Positions 52,279 to 62,283 are shown, counted from the stretch's first letter. The stretch is DNA of 64,000 nt from Falsiroseomonas algicola (GCF_011040385.1 NZ_JAAIKB010000003.1:248001-312000); one strand, 5' to 3'. The notes: generated by a model not told the origin, from the sequence alone. Made by a program: numbers and translations.

Positions 52279-53190
52279 TCAAATCCCCGCCGAGGCCACC
52301 CCCGGCACCACCTCATGCGCGATGCCCGCCGCCTGGAGGGGCGCTGCGCCCCGGGCCGGATCACCGCCTGTCAGCAGCACCACGCGCCGGCCCGCCTGCG
52401 CCAGGTGGCGCAGCAGGGCCGTGATGTCCGATGGCGGCGCCGCATCGCCGATGGCGATGCGCTCCGCATCCCGCCGCGCCATCTCCAGCACCGCCGGGGA
52501 GACGCCCGCATCATGCAGGATGACATCGGCCTCCCCCATCAGCCGCAGCGCGCGCAGCGTCAGCAGATCCGCTGCGCCCGGGCCGGCGCCGACGAGGTGG
52601 ACGATGCCCGGCGGCGTGGCCTCCGCGGCCTCCAGCGCCTGCGCGAAGGCGGCCTCCGCCTCCGCCACCCGTCCCGCCAGCGCCAGCTCCGCCGGCGCGC
52701 CCGCCAGCGCGGCATCGAGGAATCGGCGCCGTGCCGCCAGCTCCGGCAGCCGCGCGCGGATCGCCGCCTGGAAGCGCTCCGCCAGCGCCGCCAGCGTGCC
52801 GATGCCGGGTGGCAGCAGCGCCTCGATCCGCTGCCGGATCATGCGGGCCAGGACGGGCGCCGCGCCGCCCGTGCTGACCGCGACGGTGACGGGCGCGCGG
52901 TCGATGATGGCCGGCGTGATAAAGGAACAGAGCGCCGGCTTGTCCACGACATTCACCGGAATGCCGCGCGCCTGCGCCGCTGCCGACAGCGCGCGCAACT
53001 CCTCTTCCGCCGCATCCGCGCCCACCGCCAGCACGATTCCGTCCAGCAAGTCGGCGGCGAAGACATCCGCCTGCCGGATCACCGCCCCCGCGCGCCGCAG
53101 GGGCTCCGCCTTGCGCGCCGCGACCTCCCCGCTGCCGAGCAGCAGGACCGTGCGGCCGCGAAGGTCGAGGAAGGCGGGGAAGTGGCGCAT
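52279..53190 (-). CDS. cysG: siroheme synthase-type protein with a cut-down methyltransferase domain
   Basis: 303 residues against about 460 for full CysG. Residues 1-190 are the precorrin-2 dehydrogenase/ferrochelatase part: LLLGSGEVAARKAEPL, PVNVVDKPALCSFITPAII and VSTGGAAPVLAR. Residues 194-303 start like uroporphyrinogen-III C-methyltransferase (HLVGAGPGAADLLTLRALRL) and reach EVVPGVASA, but then stop, missing more than half of that domain. The GGDP loop is also shortened. The dehydrogenase is probably active; methyltransferase activity is doubtful. A separate CobA elsewhere would be required for siroheme. Confidence 0.87.
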   Translation of the reverse strand: MRHFPAFLDLRGRTVLLLGSGEVAARKAEPLRRAGAVIRQADVFAADLLDGIVLAVGADAAEEELRALSAAAQARGIPVNVVDKPALCSFITPAIIDRAPVTVAVSTGGAAPVLARMIRQRIEALLPPGIGTLAALAERFQAAIRARLPELAARRRFLDAALAGAPAELALAGRVAEAEAAFAQALEAAEATPPGIVHLVGAGPGAADLLTLRALRLMGEADVILHDAGVSPAVLEMARRDAERIAIGDAAPPSDITALLRHLAQAGRRVVLLTGGDPARGAAPLQAAGIAHEVVPGVASAGI

Positions 53191-53240
53191 GCCGTCCTTG
53201 TGGCATGCGCGGGCGCGGCGGCGAAGCGATCCGCCGCGGG

Positions 53241-54209
53241 TCAGAACTCGATGCGCAGCCCCGCGCGCCGCACGAAATCCACCCAGAAGCCCGTGCTTTC
53301 GCGCATCAGGGTCGCGAATTCCGGCCCGCGTAAGGGCATGGGCTCCACCATCAGCGCATCCAGCCGCGCCCGCGTCTCCGCCTGCGCCAGCGTCGCCATC
53401 ACGGCGTCCCCCAGGGTCGCGACGATGGGGGCGGGGGTGGCGGCCGGCACCACCATGCCGAACCAGGCATCGACGACCAGGTCCGCCACGCCCGCCTCCG
53501 CCGTGGTCGGCACCTCGGGCAGCGCCGCCAGGCGGGTGGGCGCCGTCACCGCCAGGGCGCGCAGCCTGCCGCCGGACAGGAAGGGCGCCATGGCCGCCAG
53601 CGTGTCGCAGCTGAACATCTCCCGCCCCGCCGCCAGGTCGGTCAGCGCGGGCGCGCTACCGCGGTAGGAGACACCCTCCGCCCGCACGCCCGCCCGCATC
53701 AGGAACAGCTCGGAGGTCAGGTGCCCGATGGTGCCGACGCCGCCCATGGCGAAATTGCCGCCGCCCGCCCGCAGCCGCGCGACCAGCTCCCCCAGGCTGC
53801 GCGGCGCATCGGCCCCGGTATGCGTGGCGATCAGGTAGTAGGACCGCGCGCAGCCCGCGACGGCGGCGAAATCGCGATCCACGCGGTAGCCCGCATGCGG
53901 GTTCTGCGCCGCATTGATGCCGAGGGAGGAGCTGGTCCCCATCACGATCGTCGTGCCATCCGGCGCCGCCCGCGCACCCTGCTCCGTGCCCGTCGTGCCG
54001 CCGCCGCCCGGCCGGTTCTCCACCACGATGGTGCGGTCCAGCACGTCCTTCATGCCGTTGGCGACGATGCGCGCGATGGTGTCGCTGCCGCTGCCCGGCG
54101 CGAAGGGCACCAGCAGCCGGATGGATTGCCGCGGCAGCGCGGGCTGCGCCAGCGCGGGCGTCGCCAGCGCGATGGGCGCGCCCAGCATGAGGCGTCGCGT
54201 GAGCGTCAT
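53241..54209 (-). CDS. Bug-type substrate-binding protein
   Basis: 322 residues from ATG 54209, with GGAGGA correctly spaced; 48 codons of open frame upstream are discarded. The leader MTLTRRLMLGAPIALATPAL ends near AQ. LLVPFAPGSGSDTIARIV and VENRPGGGGTTG are the Bug loops, followed by APDGTTIVMG. It is divergent from the DUF4387-AtuA pair, so it may bind an acyclic terpenoid acid or similar carboxylate. No TctAB genes are adjacent. Confidence 0.93.
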   Translation of the reverse strand: MTLTRRLMLGAPIALATPALAQPALPRQSIRLLVPFAPGSGSDTIARIVANGMKDVLDRTIVVENRPGGGGTTGTEQGARAAPDGTTIVMGTSSSLGINAAQNPHAGYRVDRDFAAVAGCARSYYLIATHTGADAPRSLGELVARLRAGGGNFAMGGVGTIGHLTSELFLMRAGVRAEGVSYRGSAPALTDLAAGREMFSCDTLAAMAPFLSGGRLRALAVTAPTRLAALPEVPTTAEAGVADLVVDAWFGMVVPAATPAPIVATLGDAVMATLAQAETRARLDALMVEPMPLRGPEFATLMRESTGFWVDFVRRAGLRIEF

Positions 54210-54377
54210 GGCCGTATCCTCCGCGGCGCCTTGACGGCGCCTGGCGGAAACACTCCGGACGCCGAAGCGTGACGTCAAGCGCGGGTTGACCCGTCGCAGC
54301 GCGGGGCGGAGCATCCGCCCGGAAGAATGCGGGGGAACGCGGCAGGATGACACCGATGGCTTCGAGGAGTGACCCGC

Positions 54378-54449
54378 GGCCGGCGAAGCCGGCCGAGGCC
54401 GCGAATGCGGCCCGCCGCGAGTGCGGCGAGCCTAGCGGCCGGAGGCCGC
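54378..54449. repeat. run of four GC-rich hairpins
   Basis: Four perfect hairpins follow each other with 0-6 bases between them. They are 54378-54394 (GGCCGGC/GCCGGCC, loop GAA), 54397-54412 (GGCCGC/GCGGCC, loop GAAT), 54413-54428 (CGCCGC/GCGGCG, loop GAGT) and 54435-54449 (GCGGCC/GGCCGC, loop GGA). They lie in the 298-base gap between the Bug gene and the DUF4387 gene. The arrangement looks like a palindromic repeat element. It could also be a terminator or a structured leader. Confidence 0.65.
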
Positions 54450-54474
54450 GCCCGGCGCGTGAGGGAATGGACAT

Positions 54475-54510
54475 CATGCCAACGAGTCGCCGCAGGCGGC
54501 CGTTGGCATG
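54475..54510 (+). promoter_or_regulatory. 10-bp inverted repeat enclosing the DUF4387 start codon
   Basis: CATGCCAACG (54475-54484) and CGTTGGCATG (54501-54510) are perfect complements. The 16-base loop contains a smaller CGCC/GGCG stem. The last three bases of the right arm are the ATG proposed for the DUF4387 gene. In the mRNA the start codon would therefore be paired. No good ribosome site is visible. Either translation is gated by this fold, or the true start is elsewhere. Confidence 0.5.
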
Positions 54511-54819
54511 AGCGGGCGGAGACTGATCGACATCGCGCGGGTGATCCGCAGCAAGAATGCGGGCCCGCTGCACTGCACGCTCGACATCCTCTTCGCCGAT
54601 GATGCGACGTTCCGGGAGGCGCTGGCCTCCCCGGCGATGACGCGGGAGTCGATGGCCCGTCTCTACGGCGTCTCCGCCACCACGGTGGAGGTCATCCCCT
54701 ACGCCGCGGCGCATGCCATCAAGGTGGTGCTGGACCGCCCGGTGGTGGCGGGGTCGCCGGGCGATTCCGATGTCTATGGCGCGCAGCAGCACGCGCCCTT
54801 GCTGGGGGTGGTGCTGTGA
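54508..54819 (+). CDS. DUF4387 domain-containing protein
   Basis: 103 residues with the DUF4387 pattern: IDIARVIRSKNAGPLHCTLD, LFADDATFREAL and YGVSATTVEVIPYAAAHAIK. The protein has no signal or membrane segment. DUF4387 genes commonly sit beside AtuA/DUF1446 genes and may encode a small subunit of the same enzyme. Here the stop overlaps the AtuA GTG by four bases. The start codon lies within a 10-bp inverted repeat, so the N-terminus is less certain than the rest. Confidence 0.88.
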   Translation: MSGRRLIDIARVIRSKNAGPLHCTLDILFADDATFREALASPAMTRESMARLYGVSATTVEVIPYAAAHAIKVVLDRPVVAGSPGDSDVYGAQQHAPLLGVVL

Positions 54820-56213
54820 GTGTCGTCGGGCGGTTGATGGACAAGGGGCCACGGCCCGGCCAGGCGCTGCGCGTGCTGGCGGCCTCCGGCCAGCTCGGCA
54901 ACGGCATCCCCGAAGCCGCGCTGAAGGCGGGCCTCGCGCGGGAGCCGCATGTGCTTGGCTGCGACATGGGCTCCATCGATGTCGGCCCCGCCTATCTCGG
55001 CGGCGGCAGGCTGGCGACGAGCCCCGCGATCACGAAGCGCGACCTGCGCCTGGTGATCCAGGGCGCGCGCCAGGCGGGCGTGCCGCTGCTGATCGGCAGC
55101 GCGGGCACCGCCGGCGCGGCGCCGCATGTCGAGCAGACGCTGGCGATGATCCGCGCCATCGCGCAGGAGGATGGGCTCAGGCTCCGCATCGCCATCATCG
55201 GCGCCGACATGGACCGCGCCTGGCTGCGCGCCATGGCGGAGGCCGGGCGCGTCCAGCCCATCGGCGCCATCGGCGCGCTGACGCCAGCGACCATCGACGG
55301 CGCCGCCCATATCGTCGGCCAGATGGGGACGGAGGCCTTCCTCCGCGCCCTCGCGCTGGAGCCCGACATCGTGCTGGCCGGCCGCGCCTGCGATACCGCC
55401 GTCTTCGCCGCCGTGCCGCTGATGCTGGGCTACGCGCCCGGCCCCGCCACCCACATGGCGAAGATCATCGAATGCACCTCGCTCTGCTGCGTGCCCGGCG
55501 GGCGGGACGCCATGCTCGGCACGCTGACCGGCGAGAGCTTCGAGCTGGAGAGCATGAACCCGGCGCGGGCCGCGACCCCCGTCTCCGTCGCGGCCCACAG
55601 CCTCTACGAACAGGCGGACCCGCTGCGGGTGCATGAGCCCGAGGGGATGATGGACACGACGAATGCTGTCTATGAGGCGATCGATGATCGTCGCGTCCGC
55701 GTCTCCGGCGCCACCTGGACGCCAGCCGCCCGGCACAGCATCAAGGTGGAGGGTGCCAGCTTCGTCGGCGAACGCGCCGTGCTGCTCGCCAGTACCACCG
55801 ATCCCCGCGTGATCGAGAAGCGCGACAGCATCGCCGCCGGCGTCCGGAAGATCGTGGCCGACATCCTGCCGGGTGCGGGCGACTACGACCTCCGCTTCCG
55901 CGCCTATGGCGCCGGGGAGACCAACCTCTTCCCCGGCGCGCGGGAGGGTCTGCCCGTGCCGGCGGAGCTGTTCTTTCTGCTGGAATGCATTGCCGCGGAT
56001 GCCGATACCGCCAAGGCGATCATCGGCGTCGCCAAGCAGAACCTGCTGCATTTCGGCTTCCCCGGCCGGCTCTCCACCGGGGGCAACATCGCCTTCCCCT
56101 TCACGCCGCCCGAACTGCCGGCCGGCACGGCCTATCGCTACTCCATCTACCACGTCGCCGAATGCGACGACCTCGCGGGCGCCTTCCCGGTGCGGATGGA
56201 GACGATCGGCTGA
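54816..56213 (+). CDS. acyclic terpene utilisation AtuA-family protein (DUF1446)
   Basis: 465 residues from GTG 54816 (GTGA overlap with the DUF4387 gene). Family landmarks are GCDMGSIDVGPAYLGGG near 46-62, GSAGTAGAAPHV near 90-101, VLAGRACDTAVFAA near 188-201 and CTSLCCVPGGRDAM near 220. AtuA is needed for growth on citronellol/geraniol-type terpenes in Pseudomonas, but its reaction is not established, and many relatives act on other acids. The pair is divergent from a Bug gene. Confidence 0.92.
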   Translation: MSVVGRLMDKGPRPGQALRVLAASGQLGNGIPEAALKAGLAREPHVLGCDMGSIDVGPAYLGGGRLATSPAITKRDLRLVIQGARQAGVPLLIGSAGTAGAAPHVEQTLAMIRAIAQEDGLRLRIAIIGADMDRAWLRAMAEAGRVQPIGAIGALTPATIDGAAHIVGQMGTEAFLRALALEPDIVLAGRACDTAVFAAVPLMLGYAPGPATHMAKIIECTSLCCVPGGRDAMLGTLTGESFELESMNPARAATPVSVAAHSLYEQADPLRVHEPEGMMDTTNAVYEAIDDRRVRVSGATWTPAARHSIKVEGASFVGERAVLLASTTDPRVIEKRDSIAAGVRKIVADILPGAGDYDLRFRAYGAGETNLFPGAREGLPVPAELFFLLECIAADADTAKAIIGVAKQNLLHFGFPGRLSTGGNIAFPFTPPELPAGTAYRYSIYHVAECDDLAGAFPVRMETIG

Positions 56214-56219
56214 GGCGCC

Positions 56220-58352
56220 CTATCCGAAGCGCGCCAGCAGCCCGGGGATGGCGGAGGCGGGCTGCGCGGGGCTGAACAGGAAGCCCTGCGCCTCCCCGCA
56301 GCCTTCCGCCGCCAGGCGGTCGAACTCGCCCTGGGTGTTCACGCCTTCCGCCGTCGTCGCCAGGCCGAGATCGGCGGCGAGCCGCATGATGGCGCGGATG
56401 ATCGCCGCCCCCTCCCGATGCGCATCGATGCCGACCACCAGGTTGCGGTCGATCTTGACGCGCCCGACGGGGAAGCTGCGCAGCTGCGCCAGCGAACAGA
56501 AGCCCGAACCGAAATCATCCAGCGCCAGCGCCACGCCCTGCGCGCGCAGCGTCGCCAGCGCATGCGCCGCGGCACTCTCGTCGCCGAGGAAGGTCACCTC
56601 GCTCAGCTCCAGCTCCAGCCGCGTCGGATCCAGGCGGCTGGCCACCAGCGCATCCGCCACCAGCCGCGGCAGCGTCTCCTCCCGCAGCTGGGTGGGGGAG
56701 ATGTTGACCGTCACGCGGAGGTCGCCCGGCCAGCTGGCCGCATCCCGGCAGGCCTGGCGCAGCACCTGGTCGCCGAGCTGGGTGATCAGGCCCGTCTCCT
56801 CCGCCAGGGGCACGAATTCGCCCGGGGAGACGAAGCCGCGGCTCGGGTGCTTCCAGCGCGCCAGCGCCTCGAACCCCGCCACGCGGCGGGTCGCGGTGGC
56901 GATGATGGGCTGGTAGTGCACCTCGATCTGCCGCTCCGCCAGCGCCTGCCGCAGATCCGCCTCGGCCTGTCGGATGGATTGCGAGCCGCGCAGCGCCGCC
57001 GGCGCGAAGATGGCCAGCCGGTCGCCGCCGCCCTGCCGCGCCGTCGCCAGGGCGAGCTCCGCATCCCGCATCAGCGCATCCGCATCGGTGCCACCCTCCG
57101 ACACCGCGACGCCGACGCGGGTCGCCAGGATCACCGTCGCCTCCGGCGTCGCCACCGGCACCGCCAGGTCGCGCAGCAGCGCGGCCGACAGGTCGTGCAC
57201 CGTCATGGAGGGGCAGCCCGCCGCGAGGATGGCGAAGTCATCCGCCCCGATCCGGGCCGCGACGGCCCCGGGCGGCAGGCGGCGCGTGATGCGCGTGCCC
57301 GCGACGCGGATCGCCTCCTCCGCCGCCGCGCGGCCGAGCGGCGTGCGGTGGCCCTCCAGGCTCACCAGCAGGATGGCGGTGCCGCCGTCCCGGTCCTGCA
57401 TCTGCTCCAGCCGCCGGCGCAGCCCGGCGCCGTTCAGCAGCCCGGTCAGCTCGTCATGCTCCGCCAGGAAGCGGGCCCGCGCCTCCACCCGTCGCCGCGC
57501 CGTCACATCCTCGAAGGACACGGCCACGCTGTGGTCCAGCCGCACGGCGCGGCTGCGGAAGCTGCGCGCGCCCTGGCCATCGCCGGCGCCGCGTTCGCGG
57601 ATGCTGACCGTCCCGCTGTCCAGCACCGCGGTGAATTCCGCCAGCACGCCGCCCGGCCCGCTGAAATGCAGCGGCAGCACCAGGCTGAGGCGCGAGCCCT
57701 GGTCCCGCCCGCGCCGCGGCCGCAGGCCCAGCAGCCGCATCGCCGCGCCATTCGCGTAGTCGATGCGGAAATCCACCACCGTGCCGGCGGGGTCGCGGAT
57801 CGGCTCCAGCACCACGAAGCCCTCCGGCGAGATCTCCTGCGCCGTCTGGAACCGCGCCTCGGACCGCGCCAGGCGGTTCTCCACCGCCTTCAGCCCGCTG
57901 ATGTCCACCAGCACGTTCACCGCGCCGACGAGTCGCCCCTCCGGATCCCGCAGCGGCGAGGGAAAGGGCGCGAAGGGGATCCGCACGCCATCCGGCCGTT
58001 CGGCATAAGCCCAGGCGCCCCGCACCGCGCGGCCTTCCTTCAGGCAGGTCGCCATCGGGCACTGGTCATGCGGCAGCACCGACCCGTCCGGCGCCAGGAT
58101 GCGCCAGGACCCGCACCAGCGCTGGTGCCCGGTCGGCGGCCGCCAGCCCCAGAGCGTGGCCGCGGCCTCGTTGTAGTAGGTCAGCGTTCCCGTGACGTCC
58201 GTGGTGTAGAGCGCGACCCCCAGCGCATCGAGCACGCTGCGCGCCCCCGCCTGCTCCCCGCCGCCCCGGCCGAGACTCTCGATGAAGGCGGCCAGATCGG
58301 CACCGGCATCCTCGCAGGCCTCGATCGCGGGCACCCCGGCCAGTCCATCCAT
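56220..58352 (-). CDS. PAS-PAS-GGDEF-EAL protein; GGDEF degenerate, EAL intact (predicted c-di-GMP phosphodiesterase)
   Basis: 710 residues, no membrane segment. Two PAS-type sensor domains lie at about 38-155 and 165-285, with CxMATC (Cys98, Cys103) in the first. The GGDEF domain (about 290-450) has GADDF at 369-373 instead of GGDEF, so cyclase activity is unlikely. The EAL domain (455-710) keeps all key residues: EAL at 495-497, Asn550, Glu582/Glu585, Asp612-Asp613, Lys633, Glu669 and Gln689. It should hydrolyse c-di-GMP in response to a signal sensed by the PAS domains. It is convergent with AtuA and six bases apart. Confidence 0.92.
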   Translation of the reverse strand: MDGLAGVPAIEACEDAGADLAAFIESLGRGGGEQAGARSVLDALGVALYTTDVTGTLTYYNEAAATLWGWRPPTGHQRWCGSWRILAPDGSVLPHDQCPMATCLKEGRAVRGAWAYAERPDGVRIPFAPFPSPLRDPEGRLVGAVNVLVDISGLKAVENRLARSEARFQTAQEISPEGFVVLEPIRDPAGTVVDFRIDYANGAAMRLLGLRPRRGRDQGSRLSLVLPLHFSGPGGVLAEFTAVLDSGTVSIRERGAGDGQGARSFRSRAVRLDHSVAVSFEDVTARRRVEARARFLAEHDELTGLLNGAGLRRRLEQMQDRDGGTAILLVSLEGHRTPLGRAAAEEAIRVAGTRITRRLPPGAVAARIGADDFAILAAGCPSMTVHDLSAALLRDLAVPVATPEATVILATRVGVAVSEGGTDADALMRDAELALATARQGGGDRLAIFAPAALRGSQSIRQAEADLRQALAERQIEVHYQPIIATATRRVAGFEALARWKHPSRGFVSPGEFVPLAEETGLITQLGDQVLRQACRDAASWPGDLRVTVNISPTQLREETLPRLVADALVASRLDPTRLELELSEVTFLGDESAAAHALATLRAQGVALALDDFGSGFCSLAQLRSFPVGRVKIDRNLVVGIDAHREGAAIIRAIMRLAADLGLATTAEGVNTQGEFDRLAAEGCGEAQGFLFSPAQPASAIPGLLARFG

Positions 58353-58473
58353 GATCGCCTTGCGCCTTCAACCGTTGGAACCGTCTGTCCCGACGATTCC
58401 TGACAATCGCTAACGGATCGTTGCGCGCCGGCGAGCCTGCGGTCGAGCCCCCTGACAAAGATTCTTTATTTTC

Positions 58474-59130
58474 TCAGACAGTCGCCGGAAGCCTTGCGCC
58501 GGCGAGGAAGACATCCACCGCCAGCCGCGACAGCCGCTCCACCTCCTGCGGCTCCGGCGCGGCCTTCAGGCCGAGAAGCAGCTTGATGTGGGCGGAGCCC
58601 AAGGCCATGCCGAACAGCATCTTGGCCGCCGCCTCCGCATCCGGCAGCCGCAGCCGGCCGCGCCGCATCTCCCGCTCGATCCGCCGCTGCAGGGTGGAGG
58701 CACCCTTGCTGACGATCACCCGGTGGAAGGCCTCCGCCAGTTCGGGCGTCCGCGCCCCCTCCGCGATCACCAGCCGGAAGATCGCGACCTGCCGGGCCGA
58801 GAGCAGGTGTGCCCCGGTCGCCCGCAGGATGGCGACCAGCGACTCGGCCAGGTCATGCTCCTCCGCCGCATGGTCCACATGCACCGGCGCCAGCGCCGCG
58901 GCGATGCAGGCCTCGAACAGCGCCGCCTTGGAGGCGAAGTGCTGGTAGAGCGTGCGCTTCGACATGCCCGCGAGCCGCGCGACCTCATCGAGGTTCGCAT
59001 CCGCGTAGCCGTCCCGCAGGAAGACCTGCTCCGCCGCCTCGATCAGCAGGCGGGACCGTTCGGCGGCCGGCATGGGCTCCCGCCCCGGCCGGCGGGGGGG
59101 CTCCGCCACCTGGTCGAGCATGGCGCTCAC
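58474..59130 (-). CDS. TetR-family regulator of the adjacent RND efflux operon
   Basis: 218 residues from GTG 59130, which overlaps the RND stop by four bases; an ATG three codons later is the alternative. The TetR DNA-binding domain is at about 25-75: [20 protein letters not shown] and [20 protein letters not shown]. The remaining helices form the ligand domain (TetR C-terminal AefR-like). Coupled translation with the pump suggests negative feedback. Inverted repeats before the adaptor gene (63515-63532 and 63564-63582) are candidate operators. Confidence 0.92.
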   Translation of the reverse strand: MSAMLDQVAEPPRRPGREPMPAAERSRLLIEAAEQVFLRDGYADANLDEVARLAGMSKRTLYQHFASKAALFEACIAAALAPVHVDHAAEEHDLAESLVAILRATGAHLLSARQVAIFRLVIAEGARTPELAEAFHRVIVSKGASTLQRRIEREMRRGRLRLPDAEAAAKMLFGMALGSAHIKLLLGLKAAPEPQEVERLSRLAVDVFLAGARLPATV

Positions 59131-62100
59131 TCGCCCGGCGCGGGCACCGCCGCCATGGGGGCCGCGCCCGCCTTCGCATGCGCGGGCTTCGTCCGGAACA
59201 GCCGCAGCACCAGCATGAAGAAGACCGGCACGAAGAGGATGGCGAGCACCGTGCCCGTCACCACGCCGCCGATCACGCCCGTGCCGATGGCGTTCTGCCC
59301 GCCCGATCCCGCGCCGGTCGCGATGGCCAGCGGCACGACGCCGAGGGTGAAGGCGAGCGACGTCATGATGATGGGCCGCAGCCGCTGCCGCGCCGCGATC
59401 GCCGTCGATTCCAGCACGCTGCGCCCGCGGTCGAAGCCCTCCTTCGCGAATTCGACGATCAGGATGGCGTTCTTGGCCGTGAGCCCGATGGTCGTCAGCA
59501 GCCCCACCTGGAAGTAGATGTCGTTCGACATGCCCCGCAGGATGCTGGCCACCACGGCGCCGAGGATGCCGAGCGGCACCACCAGCATCACCGCCGTCGG
59601 GATCGACCAGCTCTCATACAGCGCCGCCAGGCACAGGAAGACCACGAGCAGCGAGATGGCATAGAGCGCCGGCGCCTGGCCGGAAGACCGCCGTTCCTCG
59701 AAGCTCAGCCCCGACCAGTCATAGCCGATGCCCGGCGGCAGCTGCGCCGCCAGCCGCTCCATCTCCGCCATGGCCTGGCCGGTGGTGTAGCCCGGCGCCG
59801 GGCCGCCCTGGATCTCCCGTGACGCGATGCCGTTGAAGCGTTCGAGGCGCGGCGACCCATAGACCCATTCCGTGCGCCCGAAGGCGGAGAAGGGCACCAT
59901 CTGCCCTTGCGCGTTGCGCACGAACCAGCGGTCGAGGTCGCTCGGCAGCATGCGGGCATCGGCGTCGCCCTGCATGTAGACGCGCTTGATGCGGCCGCGA
60001 TCCATGAAGTCGTTGACGTAGGTCGCACCCCAGGCGGTGGAGAGCGTCGTGTTCACGTCGCTGATGGACAAGCCCAGCGCACTGGCACGCTCCCAATCCA
60101 CCAGCAGGCGAAACTGCGCCTCGTCATTCAGCCCGTTCGGCCGCACGCCGGCCAGGATCGGGCTTTGCGCCGCGAGCCCCAGCAGCTGGTTGCGCGCCTC
60201 CATCAGCGCCGCATGGCCAAGCCCCGCGCGGTCCAGCAGCTGGAAGGTGAAGCCCGTGGCGTTGCCGAGTTCCGTGATGGCGGGCGGCGAGAAGGAGATG
60301 ACGATGGCGTCCTGCCAGCCCGCGAAGCGCCGGTTCAGCCGCGCCGTCAGCGCCTGCACCTTGTTCTCGTCGCCCGGCCGCTCAGCCCAGGGGCGCAGGC
60401 TGATGAAGCCGAGGCCCGAATTCTGCCCGCGGCCGCCGAAGCTGAAGCCGTTGATGGTGAAGATGGAGGCGACGACGCCGCTCTCCTCCTCCCGCAGGTA
60501 GCGGGTGATCTCATCCAGCGTCCGCTGCGTGCGTTCCGTGGTGGCGCCGGGCGGCGCGATCACCTGCACGAAGGCGGTGCCCTGGTCCTCATTCGGCAGG
60601 AAGCCGCCGGGCAGGCGCAGGAAGGAATAGCCCAGCGCGCCGAGCAGCGCGGCATAGACCACCATCATCCGCCAGGGCCGCTTCATGCTGCCCCGCACGC
60701 CCTTCTCATAGACGCGGGAGGTGCGGAAGAAGCCGCGGTTGAACCAGCCGAAGAAGCCCGTCGTCCCCTGGCCCGGCTTGTGCGGCTTCAGCAGCGTGGC
60801 GCAGAGCACGGGGGTGAAGAAGATCGCGACCATCACGGACAGGCCCATCGCCGTCGCGATGGTGATGGAGAACTGCCGGTAGATCACGCCGACCGACCCG
60901 CCGAAGAAGGCCATGGGCAGGAAGACGGCCGAGAGCACGAGCCCGATGCCGACCAGCGCGCCGGTGATCTGGTCCATCGATTTGCGCGTGGCCTCGATGG
61001 GGGAGAGGTGTTCCTCCGCCATCAGCCGTTCCACGTTCTCGACGACGACGATGGCGTCGTCCACCAGCAGGCCGATGGCCAGCACCAGGCCGAACATGGT
61101 GAGCGAGTTGATGGAGAAGCCGGCGGCGGCCAGCATGGCGAAGGTGCCGAGCAGCACGACCGGGATCGCCAGCGTCGGGATCAGCGTGGCGCGCCAGTTC
61201 TGCAGGAACAGGAACATCACGAGGAAGACGAGGACCACCGCTTCCACCAGCGTATGCATGACGCTGGTGATGGACAGGCGCACGAAGGGCGTGGTGTCCA
61301 GCGGATAGACCACCTCCAGCCCCTGCGGGAAGTTGGGCCGCAGCCGCTCGATCGTCGCCCGCACATTGGCCGCCGTGTCCAGCGCATTGGCGCCGCTCGC
61401 CAGCCGGATGCCGATGCCGGCCGAGGGCTGGCCGTTGAAGCGGGTCGTGAAGGCGTAGTTCTCCGCCCCGATCTCCACGCGCGCCACATCCCGCAGCCGC
61501 ACCTGGGACCCGTCCGGCCGCACGCGCAGCAGGATGGAGGCGAATTCCTGCGGCGTCTGGAGATAGGACGGCCCGATGATGGTGGCGTTGAGCTGCTGGC
61601 CCTGGACCTGCGGCATCGCCCCCATCTCGCCGGAGGAGACCTGCACGTTCTGCGCGCGTATGGCGTTCGCGACATCGCCCGGCGTCATGCCGTAGTTCAG
61701 CAGGCGTGCGGGGTCGAGCCAGATGCGCATGGCGTATTGCGCGCCGAAGACCTGATAGTCGCCGACGCCGGGTGTGCGGCTGATCGGGTCCTGCACGCTG
61801 GTGACGAGGAAGTCGGAGATGTCGGTATTCGCCATCCGCCCGTCGCTGGACACGAAGCCCACGACCAGCAGGTAGTTGTTGCCCGACTTGGTGACGCGGA
61901 TGCCCTGCTGCTGCACCGTCAGCGGCAGGCGCGGCGTCGCCAGCTGCACCTTGTTCTGCACCTGCACCTGCGCGACGTCGGGGTTGGTGCCCTGCGCGAA
62001 GGTCAGCTGGATGGTGGCGCTGCCATCCTTGGCGGCGTTGGAGGAGAAGTAGAGCAGGTTGTCGATGCCGGAGAGCTGCTGCTCGATCACCTGCACGACC

Positions 62101-62279
62101 GTGCTCTGCACCGTCTCCGCCGAGGCACCGGGGTAGGAGACCTGGATGGAGATGGCGGGCGGGGCGATGGCGGGATACTGCGCCACCGGCAGGATGCGCA
62201 GCGCCAGCAGCCCGGCCAGCATGATGCCGATCGCGACCACCCAGGCGAAGACCGGGCGGTCGATGAAGAAACGCGCCAT
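59127..62279 (-). CDS. RND multidrug efflux inner-membrane transporter (HAE1/AcrB family)
   Basis: 1050 residues, full length for Acr[21 protein letters not shown] opens the protein. The proton-relay pair is in [18 protein letters not shown] (Asp-Asp near residue 406), and the large periplasmic loops have [15 protein letters not shown] and [11 protein letters not shown]. The last helices contain [14 protein letters not shown]. It exports drugs, dyes or toxic organics out of the membrane and periplasm with proton entry. It starts four bases after the adaptor gene. No outer-membrane channel gene is present, so a shared TolC-type protein is required. Confidence 0.96.
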   Translation of the reverse strand: MARFFIDRPVFAWVVAIGIMLAGLLALRILPVAQYPAIAPPAISIQVSYPGASAETVQSTVVQVIEQQLSGIDNLLYFSSNAAKDGSATIQLTFAQGTNPDVAQVQVQNKVQLATPRLPLTVQQQGIRVTKSGNNYLLVVGFVSSDGRMANTDISDFLVTSVQDPISRTPGVGDYQVFGAQYAMRIWLDPARLLNYGMTPGDVANAIRAQNVQVSSGEMGAMPQVQGQQLNATIIGPSYLQTPQEFASILLRVRPDGSQVRLRDVARVEIGAENYAFTTRFNGQPSAGIGIRLASGANALDTAANVRATIERLRPNFPQGLEVVYPLDTTPFVRLSITSVMHTLVEAVVLVFLVMFLFLQNWRATLIPTLAIPVVLLGTFAMLAAAGFSINSLTMFGLVLAIGLLVDDAIVVVENVERLMAEEHLSPIEATRKSMDQITGALVGIGLVLSAVFLPMAFFGGSVGVIYRQFSITIATAMGLSVMVAIFFTPVLCATLLKPHKPGQGTTGFFGWFNRGFFRTSRVYEKGVRGSMKRPWRMMVVYAALLGALGYSFLRLPGGFLPNEDQGTAFVQVIAPPGATTERTQRTLDEITRYLREEESGVVASIFTINGFSFGGRGQNSGLGFISLRPWAERPGDENKVQALTARLNRRFAGWQDAIVISFSPPAITELGNATGFTFQLLDRAGLGHAALMEARNQLLGLAAQSPILAGVRPNGLNDEAQFRLLVDWERASALGLSISDVNTTLSTAWGATYVNDFMDRGRIKRVYMQGDADARMLPSDLDRWFVRNAQGQMVPFSAFGRTEWVYGSPRLERFNGIASREIQGGPAPGYTTGQAMAEMERLAAQLPPGIGYDWSGLSFEERRSSGQAPALYAISLLVVFLCLAALYESWSIPTAVMLVVPLGILGAVVASILRGMSNDIYFQVGLLTTIGLTAKNAILIVEFAKEGFDRGRSVLESTAIAARQRLRPIIMTSLAFTLGVVPLAIATGAGSGGQNAIGTGVIGGVVTGTVLAILFVPVFFMLVLRLFRTKPAHAKAGAAPMAAVPAPGE

Positions 62280-62283
62280 GGGC

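Noticed and set aside
58440..58470. AT-rich AAAGATTCTTT palindrome after the TetR gene as a terminator
   Set aside because: The stem is only five weak pairs and the short T-run on the transcribed strand does not follow it, so I do not call it a terminator.
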